Counted from the stretch's first letter, positions 26,721 through 34,821 are shown. The stretch: DNA of 64,000 bases from Agrobacterium salinitolerans (GCF_002008225.1 NZ_MRDH01000007.1:1-64000); one strand, 5' to 3'. Made by a program: numbers and translations. Notes: generated by a model not told the origin, from the sequence alone.

Positions 26721-27758
26721 ATGTCAATCGAGAACGATGCAAGTGCAGTGCAGGATCGGCGGTCTCTGGCTCTCGTCTTGGGAGTGAACGGCGGCGTCGG
26801 TGGCCAGGTTTCGCGAATGCTGCTGCAAAGGGGCTGGCGGTTAAGGGCGATGACTCGCCGAAAGCCAGCGTCTGAAGTCGCTGGCGACATCGAATTCGTG
26901 ACAGGCGATGCGATGGACCGGCAGGATGTTCTCAAGGCGGCGCAGGGCGCTCAGCTCATCGTCCATGCGGTTAATCCTCCCGGCTATAGCGATTGGGAGA
27001 AGCAGGTCGTGCCGATGCTGGACAACACGATCGCCGCCGCCGAAAGCTGCGGCGCCAGGATAGTCTTTCCCGGTACGGTCTATAATTTCGGTTCGGACGC
27101 CTTTCCGCTACTGACCGAAGAGAGCCCGCAAACGCCGTTTACGCGCAAGGGCGCGTTGCGTGCGGAGATGGAACGGCGGCTGAAAATGGCGTCGATGCGT
27201 GGCGTGCCGGTGCTGATTGTTCGGGCAGGGGATTTTTTTGGGCCGGATGCCAGAAACAACTGGTTTTCGCAGATGCTGGTGAAGCCCGGAAAGCCGGTTC
27301 GCAGCGTCCAGAATCCGGCCGCCCCTCATGCAGGACACCAATGGGCCTATCTGCCTGACGTGGCGGAGACGATCGGTCGGCTGCTGGACCGGGCAGATGA
27401 GCTACCGGCTTTTGCCGTCTATCACATGGAGGGTTTCTGGGATTTCGACGGGCTGCAACTGGTTGAAGCCATCGAGCGGGTTGTCGGTCATCCGGTCAAG
27501 AGGCGGAGGCTGTCTTGGGCGGGCATCAAATTGGCCGCGCCCTTCGTTCCCCTGTTCCGTGAAGTACTGGAAATGCAATATCTCTGGCATATGCCGATCC
27601 GGATGAGCAATCGCAAGCTTACGGATTTCCTCGGAACGGAGCCCAGAACACCGATCGATGTCGCGATATCGACGACATTGGCGAGCCTCGGCTGCCTCGA
27701 GCAAAGGCACGGTGCGGCGAGCCTTGCTCAACCGGTCGATGCCGGGGGCAGAGTGTGA
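26721..27758 (+). CDS. NAD-dependent epimerase/dehydratase-family protein (extended SDR)
   Basis: 345-aa Rossmann-fold protein. The nucleotide-binding glycine motif is GVNGGVGGQVSRMLLQRGW near residue 22-40, and an SDR-like catalytic segment lies around FPGTVYNFGSDAFP (a YXXXK-like Tyr without a clear Lys). It has the length and order of NmrA/epimerase-type extended SDRs; the substrate is unknown. ATG 26721 has AAGGAG 7 nt upstream. Its stop TGA overlaps the ATG of the next gene (TGATG), so the two are coupled, and the divergent LysR gene probably regulates both. Confidence 0.85.
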   Translation: MSIENDASAVQDRRSLALVLGVNGGVGGQVSRMLLQRGWRLRAMTRRKPASEVAGDIEFVTGDAMDRQDVLKAAQGAQLIVHAVNPPGYSDWEKQVVPMLDNTIAAAESCGARIVFPGTVYNFGSDAFPLLTEESPQTPFTRKGALRAEMERRLKMASMRGVPVLIVRAGDFFGPDARNNWFSQMLVKPGKPVRSVQNPAAPHAGHQWAYLPDVAETIGRLLDRADELPAFAVYHMEGFWDFDGLQLVEAIERVVGHPVKRRRLSWAGIKLAAPFVPLFREVLEMQYLWHMPIRMSNRKLTDFLGTEPRTPIDVAISTTLASLGCLEQRHGAASLAQPVDAGGRV

Positions 27759-28147
27759 TGGCGACGGTCGGGATTGGGGTGTCGGTTTGGCGTCGCCTGT
27801 TTGTCGTGATCTCGGCAAGTGTGCCGTTACTCATTTTCGCGCAGGTGCTGCTGGCCGGGCTATCCATCTATTATGACGGATCGCTGATTTCGCTGCACAA
27901 GGGGCTCGGTCTCCTGATTTCGGTTCCGATCCTGTCACTGGTAATCCTCGCTCTGCGATACGACGAGTTGCGCCCCAATCTTGGCCGTGCGCTGGTCCTG
28001 CTCGGTCTCTATTGTTTTCAGGTGGCGCTGATGAGCATCGGCAGGGAAACGGGCAATGGTTTTCTGCAGGCGCTGCATGTGCCCAACGCTTTTGTCATGG
28101 GCGCGTTTTCCGACTTCGCCGCGCGGCAGGCGCGAAGTCCGTGCTGA
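27758..28147 (+). CDS. Small four-helix membrane protein (DUF6220-like)
   Basis: 129-aa protein with four hydrophobic segments (VVISASVPLLIFAQVLLAGL, a helix around LGLLISVPILSLVILAL, one around ALVLLGLYCFQVALMS, and a weak C-terminal one). A conserved-looking His in ISLHKGLGLLI resembles the DUF6220 family of small membrane proteins. Role unknown. It overlaps the epimerase stop by one base and is followed by a terminator, so it is last in a two-gene operon. Confidence 0.7.
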   Translation: MATVGIGVSVWRRLFVVISASVPLLIFAQVLLAGLSIYYDGSLISLHKGLGLLISVPILSLVILALRYDELRPNLGRALVLLGLYCFQVALMSIGRETGNGFLQALHVPNAFVMGAFSDFAARQARSPC

Positions 28148-28154
28148 GAGAAAA

Positions 28155-28194
28155 ACGCCGCATCGCTTTCAGGCAATGCGGCGTCTTTGTTTTA
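28155..28194 (+). terminator. Rho-independent terminator of the epimerase operon
   Basis: A 9-bp stem (ACGCCGCAT at 28155-28163 with ATGCGGCGT at 28176-28184) is followed by CTTTGTTTT. It is placed between the plus-strand operon and the converging old yellow enzyme gene. Confidence 0.8.
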
Positions 28195-28201
28195 TCCTTT
28201 A

Positions 28202-29314
28202 TCAGGCGAGCGCCGGGTAGTCAGTGTAACCCTCGGCCCCGCCGCCATAGAAGGTAGGCTGGTTCGGTTCATTCAAGGGCGCGTTGTCCTTGAAGCGGCG
28301 GACCAGATCCGGATTGGCGATGAAGGCCTTGCCGAAGGCGACGGCATCGACCTTGCCGCTTTCTACGGCTTGGATGGCGCTCTCGCGGTCATAACCATTA
28401 TTGGCAATCCACAAGCCCTTGCCGCCGGCATTGCGATAAGCCGCCTTGAAGGCTGCGTAATCGAAAGGCTTGTCGCCCTGCTTGAAATCGCGCGGGCCGC
28501 CGGTTGCGCCTTCAACGACATGGATGAAGGCGAGATTGCGCTTGCCGAGCTGTTCCACCACGTAATTGTAGAGCGGCTGCGGGTCGGCCTCGAAAATATC
28601 GTTGGCCGGGGTAACGGGGGAAAGACGGATGCCAGTGCGGCCGGCGCCGATCTCCTCCGCAACCGCATCAACGACTTCCAGCAGGAAGCGGGCGCGGTTT
28701 TCAATAGAGCCGCCATAATCATCCGTGCGCTGGTTGGTGCTGGATTTCAGGAACTGCTCGATCAGGTAACCGTTGGCGGCATGGATTTCGACACCATCGA
28801 AACCGGCTTCCAGTGCTGCGCGTGCGCCGCTGCGGTAATCCTCGAGAATGAGACCGATATCGTCGATGGTGAGCGCGCGCGGCTCGGAGGTTTCGGCAAA
28901 GGCGCCGGTGCCGTCATCATTGATGATATAGGTCTTCGACTTCGCCGGAATGGCGGAAGGAGCAACCGGCTGGCCGCCATGCGGCTGTAGTGAGACGTGG
29001 GAAATGCGGCCCACATGCCAGATCTGCGCAACGATCTTGCCGCCGGCAGAATGCACGCCGTCGGTGATCTTCTTCCAGCCGTCGATCGCTTCCCGCTTGT
29101 AAAGGCCGGGAACGTCTGCGTAGCCCTGGCCCTGCTGGGAAATCGGCGTGCCTTCGGTGACGATCAGCCCGGCCGTGGCGCGCTGCTCGTAATAGGTAGC
29201 GTTGAGATTGTTGGGAATGGCGCCCGGCGAACGGTTGCGGGTGAGGGGAGCCATGACGATACGGTTGGCGAGCACGATATCGCCGGCCTGTGCCGGTTCG
29301 AAAAGACTGGTCAT
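28202..29314 (-). CDS. Old yellow enzyme family NADH:flavin oxidoreductase (NemA-like)
   Basis: 370-aa FMN enzyme of the OYE/NemA class that reduces activated alkenes, and in relatives N-ethylmaleimide and nitrate esters. The FMN-binding start is LANRIVMAPLTRNRS; the substrate-binding pair is in EIHAANGYLIEQFL (His-Ala-Ala-Asn); QIWHVGRISH and the C-terminal GKAFIANPDLVRRF are characteristic. It lies 126 bp downstream of the ArsR-type regulator on the same strand, so it is likely controlled by that repressor and induced by reactive electrophiles. Shine-Dalgarno is weak. Confidence 0.95.
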   Translation of the reverse strand: MTSLFEPAQAGDIVLANRIVMAPLTRNRSPGAIPNNLNATYYEQRATAGLIVTEGTPISQQGQGYADVPGLYKREAIDGWKKITDGVHSAGGKIVAQIWHVGRISHVSLQPHGGQPVAPSAIPAKSKTYIINDDGTGAFAETSEPRALTIDDIGLILEDYRSGARAALEAGFDGVEIHAANGYLIEQFLKSSTNQRTDDYGGSIENRARFLLEVVDAVAEEIGAGRTGIRLSPVTPANDIFEADPQPLYNYVVEQLGKRNLAFIHVVEGATGGPRDFKQGDKPFDYAAFKAAYRNAGGKGLWIANNGYDRESAIQAVESGKVDAVAFGKAFIANPDLVRRFKDNAPLNEPNQPTFYGGGAEGYTDYPALA

Positions 29315-29440
29315 GCGACTTCACTTTCTGGTCGGTTGGCGAAATTGCGCGGTGGACGCGCTGTCTTTCTGTCTGGCGCCGGAGTGAAAACCACGCTTCG
29401 GTTTAAAGCCCGGCGCCTCGAGGCTCAAAGCTTGGGAGGC

Positions 29441-29755
29441 TCAGAGATTGGCTTGCAGATAATGGCGGAAGGCATCGATGGTTTCTTCGTTCCGTTCGAA
29501 AAACACCCATTGCCCAACTTTTTTCGACCGGATGAGGCCGGCTGCCTGCAACACCGCCAGATGCGACGAGACGGTGGATTGCGACAGGCCGCTGATCTGA
29601 AACTGGTTGGCGCACACCCCCATGCTGAGCGGATGCTCCTGGCAGAAATGACTTTCAGGGTTTTTCAGCCATTCCAGGAATTTCAGCCGTGCCGGGTGTG
29701 AAAGGGCCTTGAGGACTTCCTCCGGGTTCATCGGTGCTTCTTTAATATCTGACAT
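29441..29755 (-). CDS. ArsR-family repressor (probable regulator of the old yellow enzyme gene)
   Basis: 104-aa winged-helix protein: LKALSHPARLKFLEWL, the recognition region QISGLSQSTVSSHLAVLQAAGLI and the wing RSKKVGQWVFFER. Two Cys in HFCQEHPLSMGVCANQF are conserved-looking and could sense thiol-reactive compounds rather than metals (inference). The ATG lies directly beside two overlapping palindromes that probably form its own operator. The old yellow enzyme gene follows on the same strand. Confidence 0.9.
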   Translation of the reverse strand: MSDIKEAPMNPEEVLKALSHPARLKFLEWLKNPESHFCQEHPLSMGVCANQFQISGLSQSTVSSHLAVLQAAGLIRSKKVGQWVFFERNEETIDAFRHYLQANL

Positions 29756-29758
29756 GAC

Positions 29759-29786
29759 CGATATATATATCGATAATTATCGATAT
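29759..29786. promoter_or_regulatory. Overlapping palindromic operator in front of the ArsR gene
   Basis: A perfect 20-bp palindrome ATATCGATAATTATCGATAT (29767-29786) overlaps a perfect 14-bp palindrome CGATATATATATCG (29759-29772). They lie 4-31 bp upstream of the ArsR start codon at 29755. ArsR-family dimers bind such AT-rich dyads; autoregulation is the natural reading. Confidence 0.7.
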
Positions 29787-29832
29787 ACAAGTCACGTCTC
29801 TGTGAACGTTGCGGGGACGAAAAGGCTGTTCC

Positions 29833-29935
29833 AAAAAAGAAGGCCGCTGGATCTCTCCGCGGCCTGACAAGTTTGAAGGCCAAAACCTCCAGAGGGGAAC
29901 AGCTGTCGCGTGCCTTGGGCGAACGTGACAGCCGA
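29833..29935 (-). ncRNA. AbcR-like (alpha-r15) small RNA, copy nearer the ArsR gene
   Basis: Minus-strand RNA candidate. Its 3' end is a terminator hairpin (AGGCCGC pairing with GCGGCCT; plus 29841-29865) plus a T-run opposite 29833-29838. Its 5' end is a hairpin whose arms GCTGTC and GACAGC lie at 29932-29927 and 29907-29902. Between them sits the exposed core CAGCTGTTCCCCTCTGGAGG, shared almost exactly with the second copy. An upstream TTGTTT-N19-TATCTT looks like the promoter. Tandem AbcR1/AbcR2 sRNAs, Hfq-dependent regulators of ABC transporter mRNAs, are known beside lsrB/vtlR in Rhizobiales. Which copy is AbcR1 is not decided here. Ends are approximate. Confidence 0.75.
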
Positions 29936-30016
29936 CTAAGATATGGGTGTGGGAACAATGCAAAACAAGGTTGCATCGTGCGATATTTCGCCAATTCGGA
30001 GAAAATTCTTGCGGGT

Positions 30017-30138
30017 AAAAAAAGAGGGCCGCCGGATGGATCCAGGGCCCTTTAAGTGTGAAGGTCAAAAACCTCCAGAGGGGAACAGCTGATGCGGTGG
30101 AACTGGGAGGAAAAGCCACCGTGTGCATCAGCTGAGAG
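30017..30138 (-). ncRNA. AbcR-like (alpha-r15) small RNA, copy nearer the LysR gene
   Basis: Second tandem minus-strand sRNA. The 5' hairpin is long and perfect at its base (CAGCTGATGC at 30134-30125 with GCATCAGCTG at 30096-30087, plus GGTGG/CCACC above it). The same core GTTCCCCTCTGGAGG follows, then a terminator hairpin (AGGGCC with GGCCCT at 30025-30051) and a T-run opposite 30017-30023. The promoter-like TTGTTT-N19-TATCGC has the same spacing as in the first copy. Divergent 5' hairpins with a conserved single-stranded core suggest shared targets with distinct control. The LsrB/VtlR-type gene immediately upstream is the likely regulator by analogy. Confidence 0.75.
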
Positions 30139-30330
30139 CGATATGGTGCTTTTTTGTGCACGAAACAACTCTTTTTTGTGCAGGTCAGACATGCGCGCCG
30201 CGCAGCCCTCGATATTTCCGGTATATTTTATGTGCAAAGCTGAAAAGGGGCGCCTGTACGCCCCTCTTGCTTCTGCCTTTGTAAGGCTTTGAATTTGAAA
30301 GATTATTCTTTGACGTCGATTATTTTAACG

Positions 30331-31233
30331 TCAGAAGTTCCAGTTCCGCGCCTTGGCGACGATGAAGTCGCGGAAAGCCTTCAGCTTTGCAGCGTTTTTC
30401 ATCTCGTCGGGATAGCAGAAATAGGTATCGAATGACGGAATATCTGCCGCGAGCGACAGCTGGATGAGGCCAGGATCGCGACCGACGATATAATCCGGCA
30501 AACAGGCGATACCTATCCCCAGCAGACAGGCCCGCTTGATCGAGGTCTGGCTGTTGATCTGCAGATGTGGAATGCGCGTGTTGTCAGAGGAGCGCCCGGC
30601 ATTCTCTAGCCAGTTGACGTCGAGCAGGTAGTTTGGCGCCGGTTCACCGAAGGAAATGATGCGGTGATTGTCGAGATCCTCGATCGACTGTGGCTCTCCG
30701 TGACGGTTGATATACGACGGTGCGGCATAGACGTGCATATGCACCGTGAACAGCTTGCGCTGAATGAGGTCCGACTGCTGCGGCTGGCGCAGGCGGATGG
30801 CACAATCGGCGTGGCGCATGTTCACATCCAGCTCCTCATTGTCGAGGATGAGCTGGATCGACATTTCCGGGTAGAGCTGCAGGAACTCCTGTACCTTGTC
30901 CGTCAGCCACCCCTGGCCGAGACCGACGGTTGTCGTCACGCGCAGCTTGCCGCTCGGCTTTTCCGTCGTTTCGGTGAGTTGCATCTTCACCGTTTCGAGC
31001 TTCAGCAGCACGTCATGAGCGGTGCGATACAGCAGCTCGCCCTGTTCGGTGAGGATGAGGCCGCGAGCGTGGCGATGGAACAGCTTGACGCCGACATCCT
31101 GCTCCAGCGCGCTGACCTGACGGCTGATGGCCGACTGGGACAAATGCAGCTTGTCGGCAGCGTGGGTGAAAGACCCAGCTTCGGCTGCGGCATGGAAAAT
31201 GCGCAGTTTATCCCAGTCCAATGGCATTGCCAT
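30331..31233 (-). CDS. lsrB: LysR-family regulator of the LsrB/VtlR type
   Basis: 300-aa LysR protein: helix-turn-helix KLRIFHAAAEAGSFTHAADK, SQSAISRQVSALEQDVGV, then an effector domain from about residue 95 (GKLRVTTTVGLGQGW). Several Cys are present (ADCAIRL, RACLLGIGIACLPDY, YFCYPDEM), fitting the redox-responsive LsrB of Sinorhizobium; the orthologous VtlR controls AbcR sRNA transcription in Brucella and Agrobacterium. Context agrees on both sides: trxB lies 19 bp upstream on the same strand and the sRNA pair lies downstream. ATG 31233 follows GGCAGGATAGG; an in-frame ATG two codons later is possible. Confidence 0.9.
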   Translation of the reverse strand: MAMPLDWDKLRIFHAAAEAGSFTHAADKLHLSQSAISRQVSALEQDVGVKLFHRHARGLILTEQGELLYRTAHDVLLKLETVKMQLTETTEKPSGKLRVTTTVGLGQGWLTDKVQEFLQLYPEMSIQLILDNEELDVNMRHADCAIRLRQPQQSDLIQRKLFTVHMHVYAAPSYINRHGEPQSIEDLDNHRIISFGEPAPNYLLDVNWLENAGRSSDNTRIPHLQINSQTSIKRACLLGIGIACLPDYIVGRDPGLIQLSLAADIPSFDTYFCYPDEMKNAAKLKAFRDFIVAKARNWNF

Positions 31234-31251
31234 GCCTATCCTGCCTTTCGG

Positions 31252-32226
31252 TTATTCCGCTGCGACCGCGAGCGGTTGTTGCGCGGTGAGATAACGTTCC
31301 GCTTCCAGCGCCGCCATGCAGCCCATGCCGGCGGCGGTGATCGCCTGGCGGTAAATGTCGTCAGTGACGTCACCGGCTGCAAAAATGCCTTCCACGTCGG
31401 TAGCGGTGGAATCGGGGGCGGTCCACATGTAGCCGTTGTCTTTCAGCTTCACCTTGCCCTTGAACAGCTCGACTGCCGGCGCATGGCCGATGGCGACGAA
31501 GACACCGTCGATGGGGAATTCGCTGATCGCGCCGGTCTTGGTATCACGCAGCTTCACGCCGGAGACAGAAGGCGGCATGGGCGGCTTGGCCGGTGCGCCG
31601 GTGATTTCGGCGATTTCCGTGTTCCAGAGGATCTTGACGTTTTCCTTGGCGAACAGGCGCTCCTGCAGAATTTTTTCCGAGCGGAAGCTGTCGCGGCGGT
31701 GCACCACTGTCACGGATTTGGCGATATGGGCGAGATAGAGCGCTTCTTCCACGGCGGAATTACCGCCGCCGACCACGATCACGTCCTTGTTGCGATAGAA
31801 GAAACCGTCGCAGGTAGCGCAGGCGGAAACACCGAAGCCCTGAAATTGCTGTTCGCTTTCGATGCCGAGCCACTTGGCCTTGGCGCCGGTGGCGATGATC
31901 AGCGTATCGGCCGTCCAGACCTGACCGGAATCGGTCTTGACCACGAAAGGCCGTACGGTGGTGTCAACTTCGGTGACGAGGTCGCTGACGATTTCCGCCC
32001 CCACATGCGTCGCCTGCTTCAGCATCTGGTCCATCAGCCATGGGCCTTGGATCGGATCGGCGAAACCCGGATAGTTTTCCACGTCCGTGGTGATCATCAA
32101 TTGCCCGCCCTGTTCCATGCCGGCAATCAGCACGGGTTTCAGCATGGCGCGGGCCGCGTAGATCGCTGCCGTATAGCCGGCGGGACCAGAGCCTATGATC
32201 AATACCTTCGTATGGCGGGCAGACAT
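31252..32226 (-). CDS. trxB: Thioredoxin reductase
   Basis: FAD/NADPH enzyme that reduces thioredoxin. The 324-aa length is standard. Motifs are the N-terminal FAD site VLIIGSGPAGYTAAIYAARA, the redox-active disulfide CATCDG, the NADPH site VVGGGNSAVEEALYLA and the C-terminal GIFAAGDVTDDIYRQA. ATG 32226 has AAGGA 9 nt upstream and gives the usual N terminus; a longer frame to 32244 is not needed. It is cotranscribed with lsrB, which suggests joint redox regulation. It is divergent from the Lrp gene. Confidence 0.97.
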   Translation of the reverse strand: MSARHTKVLIIGSGPAGYTAAIYAARAMLKPVLIAGMEQGGQLMITTDVENYPGFADPIQGPWLMDQMLKQATHVGAEIVSDLVTEVDTTVRPFVVKTDSGQVWTADTLIIATGAKAKWLGIESEQQFQGFGVSACATCDGFFYRNKDVIVVGGGNSAVEEALYLAHIAKSVTVVHRRDSFRSEKILQERLFAKENVKILWNTEIAEITGAPAKPPMPPSVSGVKLRDTKTGAISEFPIDGVFVAIGHAPAVELFKGKVKLKDNGYMWTAPDSTATDVEGIFAAGDVTDDIYRQAITAAGMGCMAALEAERYLTAQQPLAVAAE

Positions 32227-32476
32227 GGAAATATTCCTTCTCAATAACGGGGTCTTCGCTCGAGGGCCTTCCAGCCGCAGGACGGCGGACGGGCCGCAAC
32301 CCCTTCGTTGCCCGGTATTTAAGGTTGTCTAGTGTCTTTATTCAAGGGCAGCCTTGCGTTACCAACAAGGCAGTTGTGGATGCGCGCGCAATTTTGTGAC
32401 CGGGCGGTGGCATAATGTTGCGAATCCCGCGCCGAATAGTACAAGGAAGTTCTACAGCTTAACGAGGTACTCCTCC

Positions 32477-32944
32477 GTGACCAGCGTCGAACTCGATGCC
32501 ATCGATCTGAAAATCCTGCGCGAATTGCAGCGCGACGGGCGCATGACCAATGTGGAGCTGGCCGAAAGGGTCGGTATATCCGCGCCGCCATGCCTCAGGC
32601 GCGTCCGCAAGCTGGAAGAGGCGGGTGTGATCGAGGGCTATCACGCCATGTTGAACGCGCCGAAGCTCGGTTTCGATCTCGTCGCCTTCTGCATGATCGG
32701 TCTCAAACGCCAGTCGGACAGCAATCTGAAGGCTTTTGCGGCGGCAACCGCTGGCTGGTCGCTGGTGCGGCAGGCGTGGATGGTGTCTGGCGAAAGCGAC
32801 TTTCTGCTGCATTGCGTGGCCAAAAACCTGACGGAATTTCAGGATTTCGTCATCGAGGTTCTGACGGCGGACGAAAATGTCGATACGGTGCGCACCATGC
32901 TCACCATCCGTCAGGTGAAGCGCGTCGGTCTGGTGGAAATCTGA
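32477..32944 (+). CDS. Lrp/AsnC-family transcriptional regulator
   Basis: 155-aa regulator with an N-terminal helix-turn-helix (LDAIDLKILRELQRDGRM, LAERVGISAPPCLRRVRKLE) and a C-terminal RAM/AsnC domain (FDLVAFCMIGLKRQS, SGESDFLLHCVAKNLTEFQD). GTG 32477 follows GAGG at proper spacing and starts exactly at the conserved N terminus; the longer frame from 32354 runs through the trxB promoter region. It probably binds an amino acid; targets unknown. The lpcC-like gene converges 33 bp beyond its stop. Confidence 0.93.
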   Translation: MTSVELDAIDLKILRELQRDGRMTNVELAERVGISAPPCLRRVRKLEEAGVIEGYHAMLNAPKLGFDLVAFCMIGLKRQSDSNLKAFAAATAGWSLVRQAWMVSGESDFLLHCVAKNLTEFQDFVIEVLTADENVDTVRTMLTIRQVKRVGLVEI

Positions 32945-32977
32945 TCGGCCGGCTTTTCGTCGACTTCGGAGGGGGGA

Positions 32978-34033
32978 TTACCCCCGCCGCAACGCCTCGT
33001 AGACTTCGCCGAGACTTGTCGCTTCTTTTTCCAGCGGAAAAGTGCTGCGCACGTGCGCAAGTCCGGCACTTGCGTGGGCTTTGGCCAGAGCAGGATCGGC
33101 GAGATAGGTCTTTATCGCATCTCTGAGCGAGGCGTAGTCACCCGCGTCGACAACCGACCCGGTTTCGCCGGTGACGATCATTTCCTCATAGGCGCCGGCA
33201 TTGCTGGCGACAACGGCCGTGTCGGAAGCCATAGCTTCGAGCGGCGTCAAGCCGAAGCCTTCGTTGCGGGATGGGGCGACATAGAGCGTCAGCCGCCGGT
33301 ACCAGGGCTTGATGTCGCCAACTTCGCCCTGAAATACGATACGGTCGGCGAGGCCGGCCGCGGTCACATCGGCCTTGAGCGCATCACCAAAGGCCTTGTG
33401 TTCTGTTGTGATGCGGCCGGAAACTACAGCGGTCCATTGCGGGTAATGGGGCAGAAGCTCGATCATGGCGCGCACGAAGAGATCGGTGCCCTTCTGGTGG
33501 CGCACCCGCCCGAAACAGCCGATCAGATATTCCCCCGGCAGGCCGGTTGCCGCGATCGTGTCTTCCGGGCCGGTGGCGGGGTGGAACAGCTCGGTATCGA
33601 CGCCATGCATGACGACGCGGTGGGGCACTTCCAGGAACGAGCCGGAGCGCGCGTTGGTCGCAACCACGGCGTCCATCTTCGAAATCAGAAAGCGTGTATA
33701 GGCGGAATGCCGTCTCTGCGCTGCCGAGGTGAACAGAAGCTTCACCTTCATGCGCAGCACGTCACGCATGAGAAGACCCGGCAACATTTCAAGATTTCGC
33801 CGGGCATGCCAGATGCGCGGGCCGCCCTGCGGACCATCCTGCCAGAGCCGCCACAGATCACGAAAGCGCACATGCGGCAGATGCGGCGGCAGGCCGGGGC
33901 CGATGACGGCGACCTGCTGTCCCAGGCGGTTCTGCACCGGTATCAGCTGAACGATGGTTGAGGTGACGCCGGAGAGCCTGCGTTTGAAGTTCGGCGCAAG
34001 CACCTGCACATCTTTCAGACTGACGTGGGACAA
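32978..34033 (-). CDS. lpcC: GT4-family glycosyltransferase, LpcC-like LPS core mannosyltransferase
   Basis: 351-aa GT-B glycosyltransferase. The N terminus (VLAPNFKRRLSGVTSTIVQL) is strongly reminiscent of rhizobial LpcC, which adds mannose to the Kdo of the LPS inner core from GDP-mannose. The C-terminal donor domain shows IGCFGRVRHQKGTDLFVRAM and the EX7E-type block NEGFGLTPLEAMASDTAVV. No signal peptide; a peripheral inner-membrane enzyme is expected. The donor and acceptor are inferred from resemblance. ATG 34033 has weak upstream purines. Confidence 0.82.
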   Translation of the reverse strand: MSHVSLKDVQVLAPNFKRRLSGVTSTIVQLIPVQNRLGQQVAVIGPGLPPHLPHVRFRDLWRLWQDGPQGGPRIWHARRNLEMLPGLLMRDVLRMKVKLLFTSAAQRRHSAYTRFLISKMDAVVATNARSGSFLEVPHRVVMHGVDTELFHPATGPEDTIAATGLPGEYLIGCFGRVRHQKGTDLFVRAMIELLPHYPQWTAVVSGRITTEHKAFGDALKADVTAAGLADRIVFQGEVGDIKPWYRRLTLYVAPSRNEGFGLTPLEAMASDTAVVASNAGAYEEMIVTGETGSVVDAGDYASLRDAIKTYLADPALAKAHASAGLAHVRSTFPLEKEATSLGEVYEALRRG

Positions 34034-34077
34034 GATGGGCTTCCGTCTTTGCGGCTAATTTTGGGGATTGAAGACTT

Positions 34078-34112
34078 CAAGAAAAGCAATGCGCCCGCAT
34101 GGGGCGCATTGC
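34078..34112 (-). terminator. Rho-independent terminator of greA
   Basis: A perfect 11-bp stem (34086-34096 with 34102-34112) and 5-nt loop are followed on the minus strand by TTTTCTTG. It is 12 bp past the greA stop. Confidence 0.9.
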
Positions 34113-34123
34113 ATGTGGGGGCG

Positions 34124-34600
34124 TCAGCCCCACTGAACCGCGAGAATCTCGTAGCCCTTGGCGCCGCCCGGAGCGTTAACTTCAATGCTGTCGCCGACTT
34201 CCTTGCCGATGAGCGCGCGGGCGATGGGCGAGGAGATGGAGATGCGGCCGGCCTTCACATCGGCTTCCTGGTCGCCGACGATCTGATAGGTCTTTTCCTC
34301 ATCGCTATCCTCGTCGACCAGCTTGACGGTGGCGCCGAACTTGATCTTCGAACCCGACATCTTGGAGAGATCGATGACTTCCGCGCGCGCGGTCAGGTCT
34401 TCGAGTTCGGTGATGCGGCCTTCATTGTGGCTCTGTGCTTCCTTGGCAGCATGGTACTCGGCGTTTTCCGAAAGGTCGCCATGGGCGCGCGCTTCCGCAA
34501 TCGCCTCGATGATACGGGGGCGTTCCTCCTGCTGGCGCCAGCGCAGCTCCTCCTGAAGCTTGACGAATCCACCCTGAGTCATCGGTACTTTTTCTACCAT
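34124..34600 (-). CDS. greA: Transcription elongation factor GreA
   Basis: 158-aa factor that rescues backtracked RNA polymerase by stimulating transcript cleavage. The N-terminal coiled coil ends in the acidic tip ([20 protein letters not shown]), and the C-terminal FKBP-like domain includes [18 protein letters not shown] 34600 has AAGGAT with an A-rich spacer and gives the standard N terminus; the frame to 34690 is upstream read-through. It is divergent from the SOS-type promoter of the radical SAM gene. Confidence 0.97.
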   Translation of the reverse strand: MVEKVPMTQGGFVKLQEELRWRQQEERPRIIEAIAEARAHGDLSENAEYHAAKEAQSHNEGRITELEDLTARAEVIDLSKMSGSKIKFGATVKLVDEDSDEEKTYQIVGDQEADVKAGRISISSPIARALIGKEVGDSIEVNAPGGAKGYEILAVQWG

Positions 34601-34784
34601 TTTTTTATCCTTCGCATTCCGGTCGCTATACTTGCAGACACAAAAAGAAACAGGTTCCGGAGAGGAACTCCGGAACCATGCCAAAATCAAAACTGAGCCG
34701 ACTATATCAGAAGACGGCAGCGAAATGCCAGCAAATTTGAGGTGCGCATATTTCCTTTCATAATTAATGCCTTAACCTGTTTCA

Positions 34785-34815
34785 TTGACATTCGTCGCCA
34801 GAACATATAGTGAAC
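34785..34815 (+). promoter_or_regulatory. SOS-type promoter: LexA box overlapping the -10 of the radical SAM / UdgX operon
   Basis: GAAC at 34801-34804 and GAAC at 34812-34815 are separated by exactly 7 bp, matching the alphaproteobacterial LexA box. A perfect -35 TTGACA is at 34785-34790 and TATAGT at 34806-34811 lies inside the box, 15 bp away. LexA bound here would block RNA polymerase. The ATG at 34822 comes about 11 bp after the -10 with no Shine-Dalgarno, so the transcript may be leaderless or nearly so. Confidence 0.75.
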
Positions 34816-34821
34816 ATACCT

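Noticed and set aside
30664..32247. A 527-aa open frame on the plus strand spanning two genes
   Set aside because: It runs antisense through both lsrB and trxB and crosses their boundary, so it cannot be a real gene alongside them.
34764..34775. TTAA-N4-TTAA near the SOS promoter as a CtrA site
   Set aside because: The spacer is 4 bp, not the required 7.
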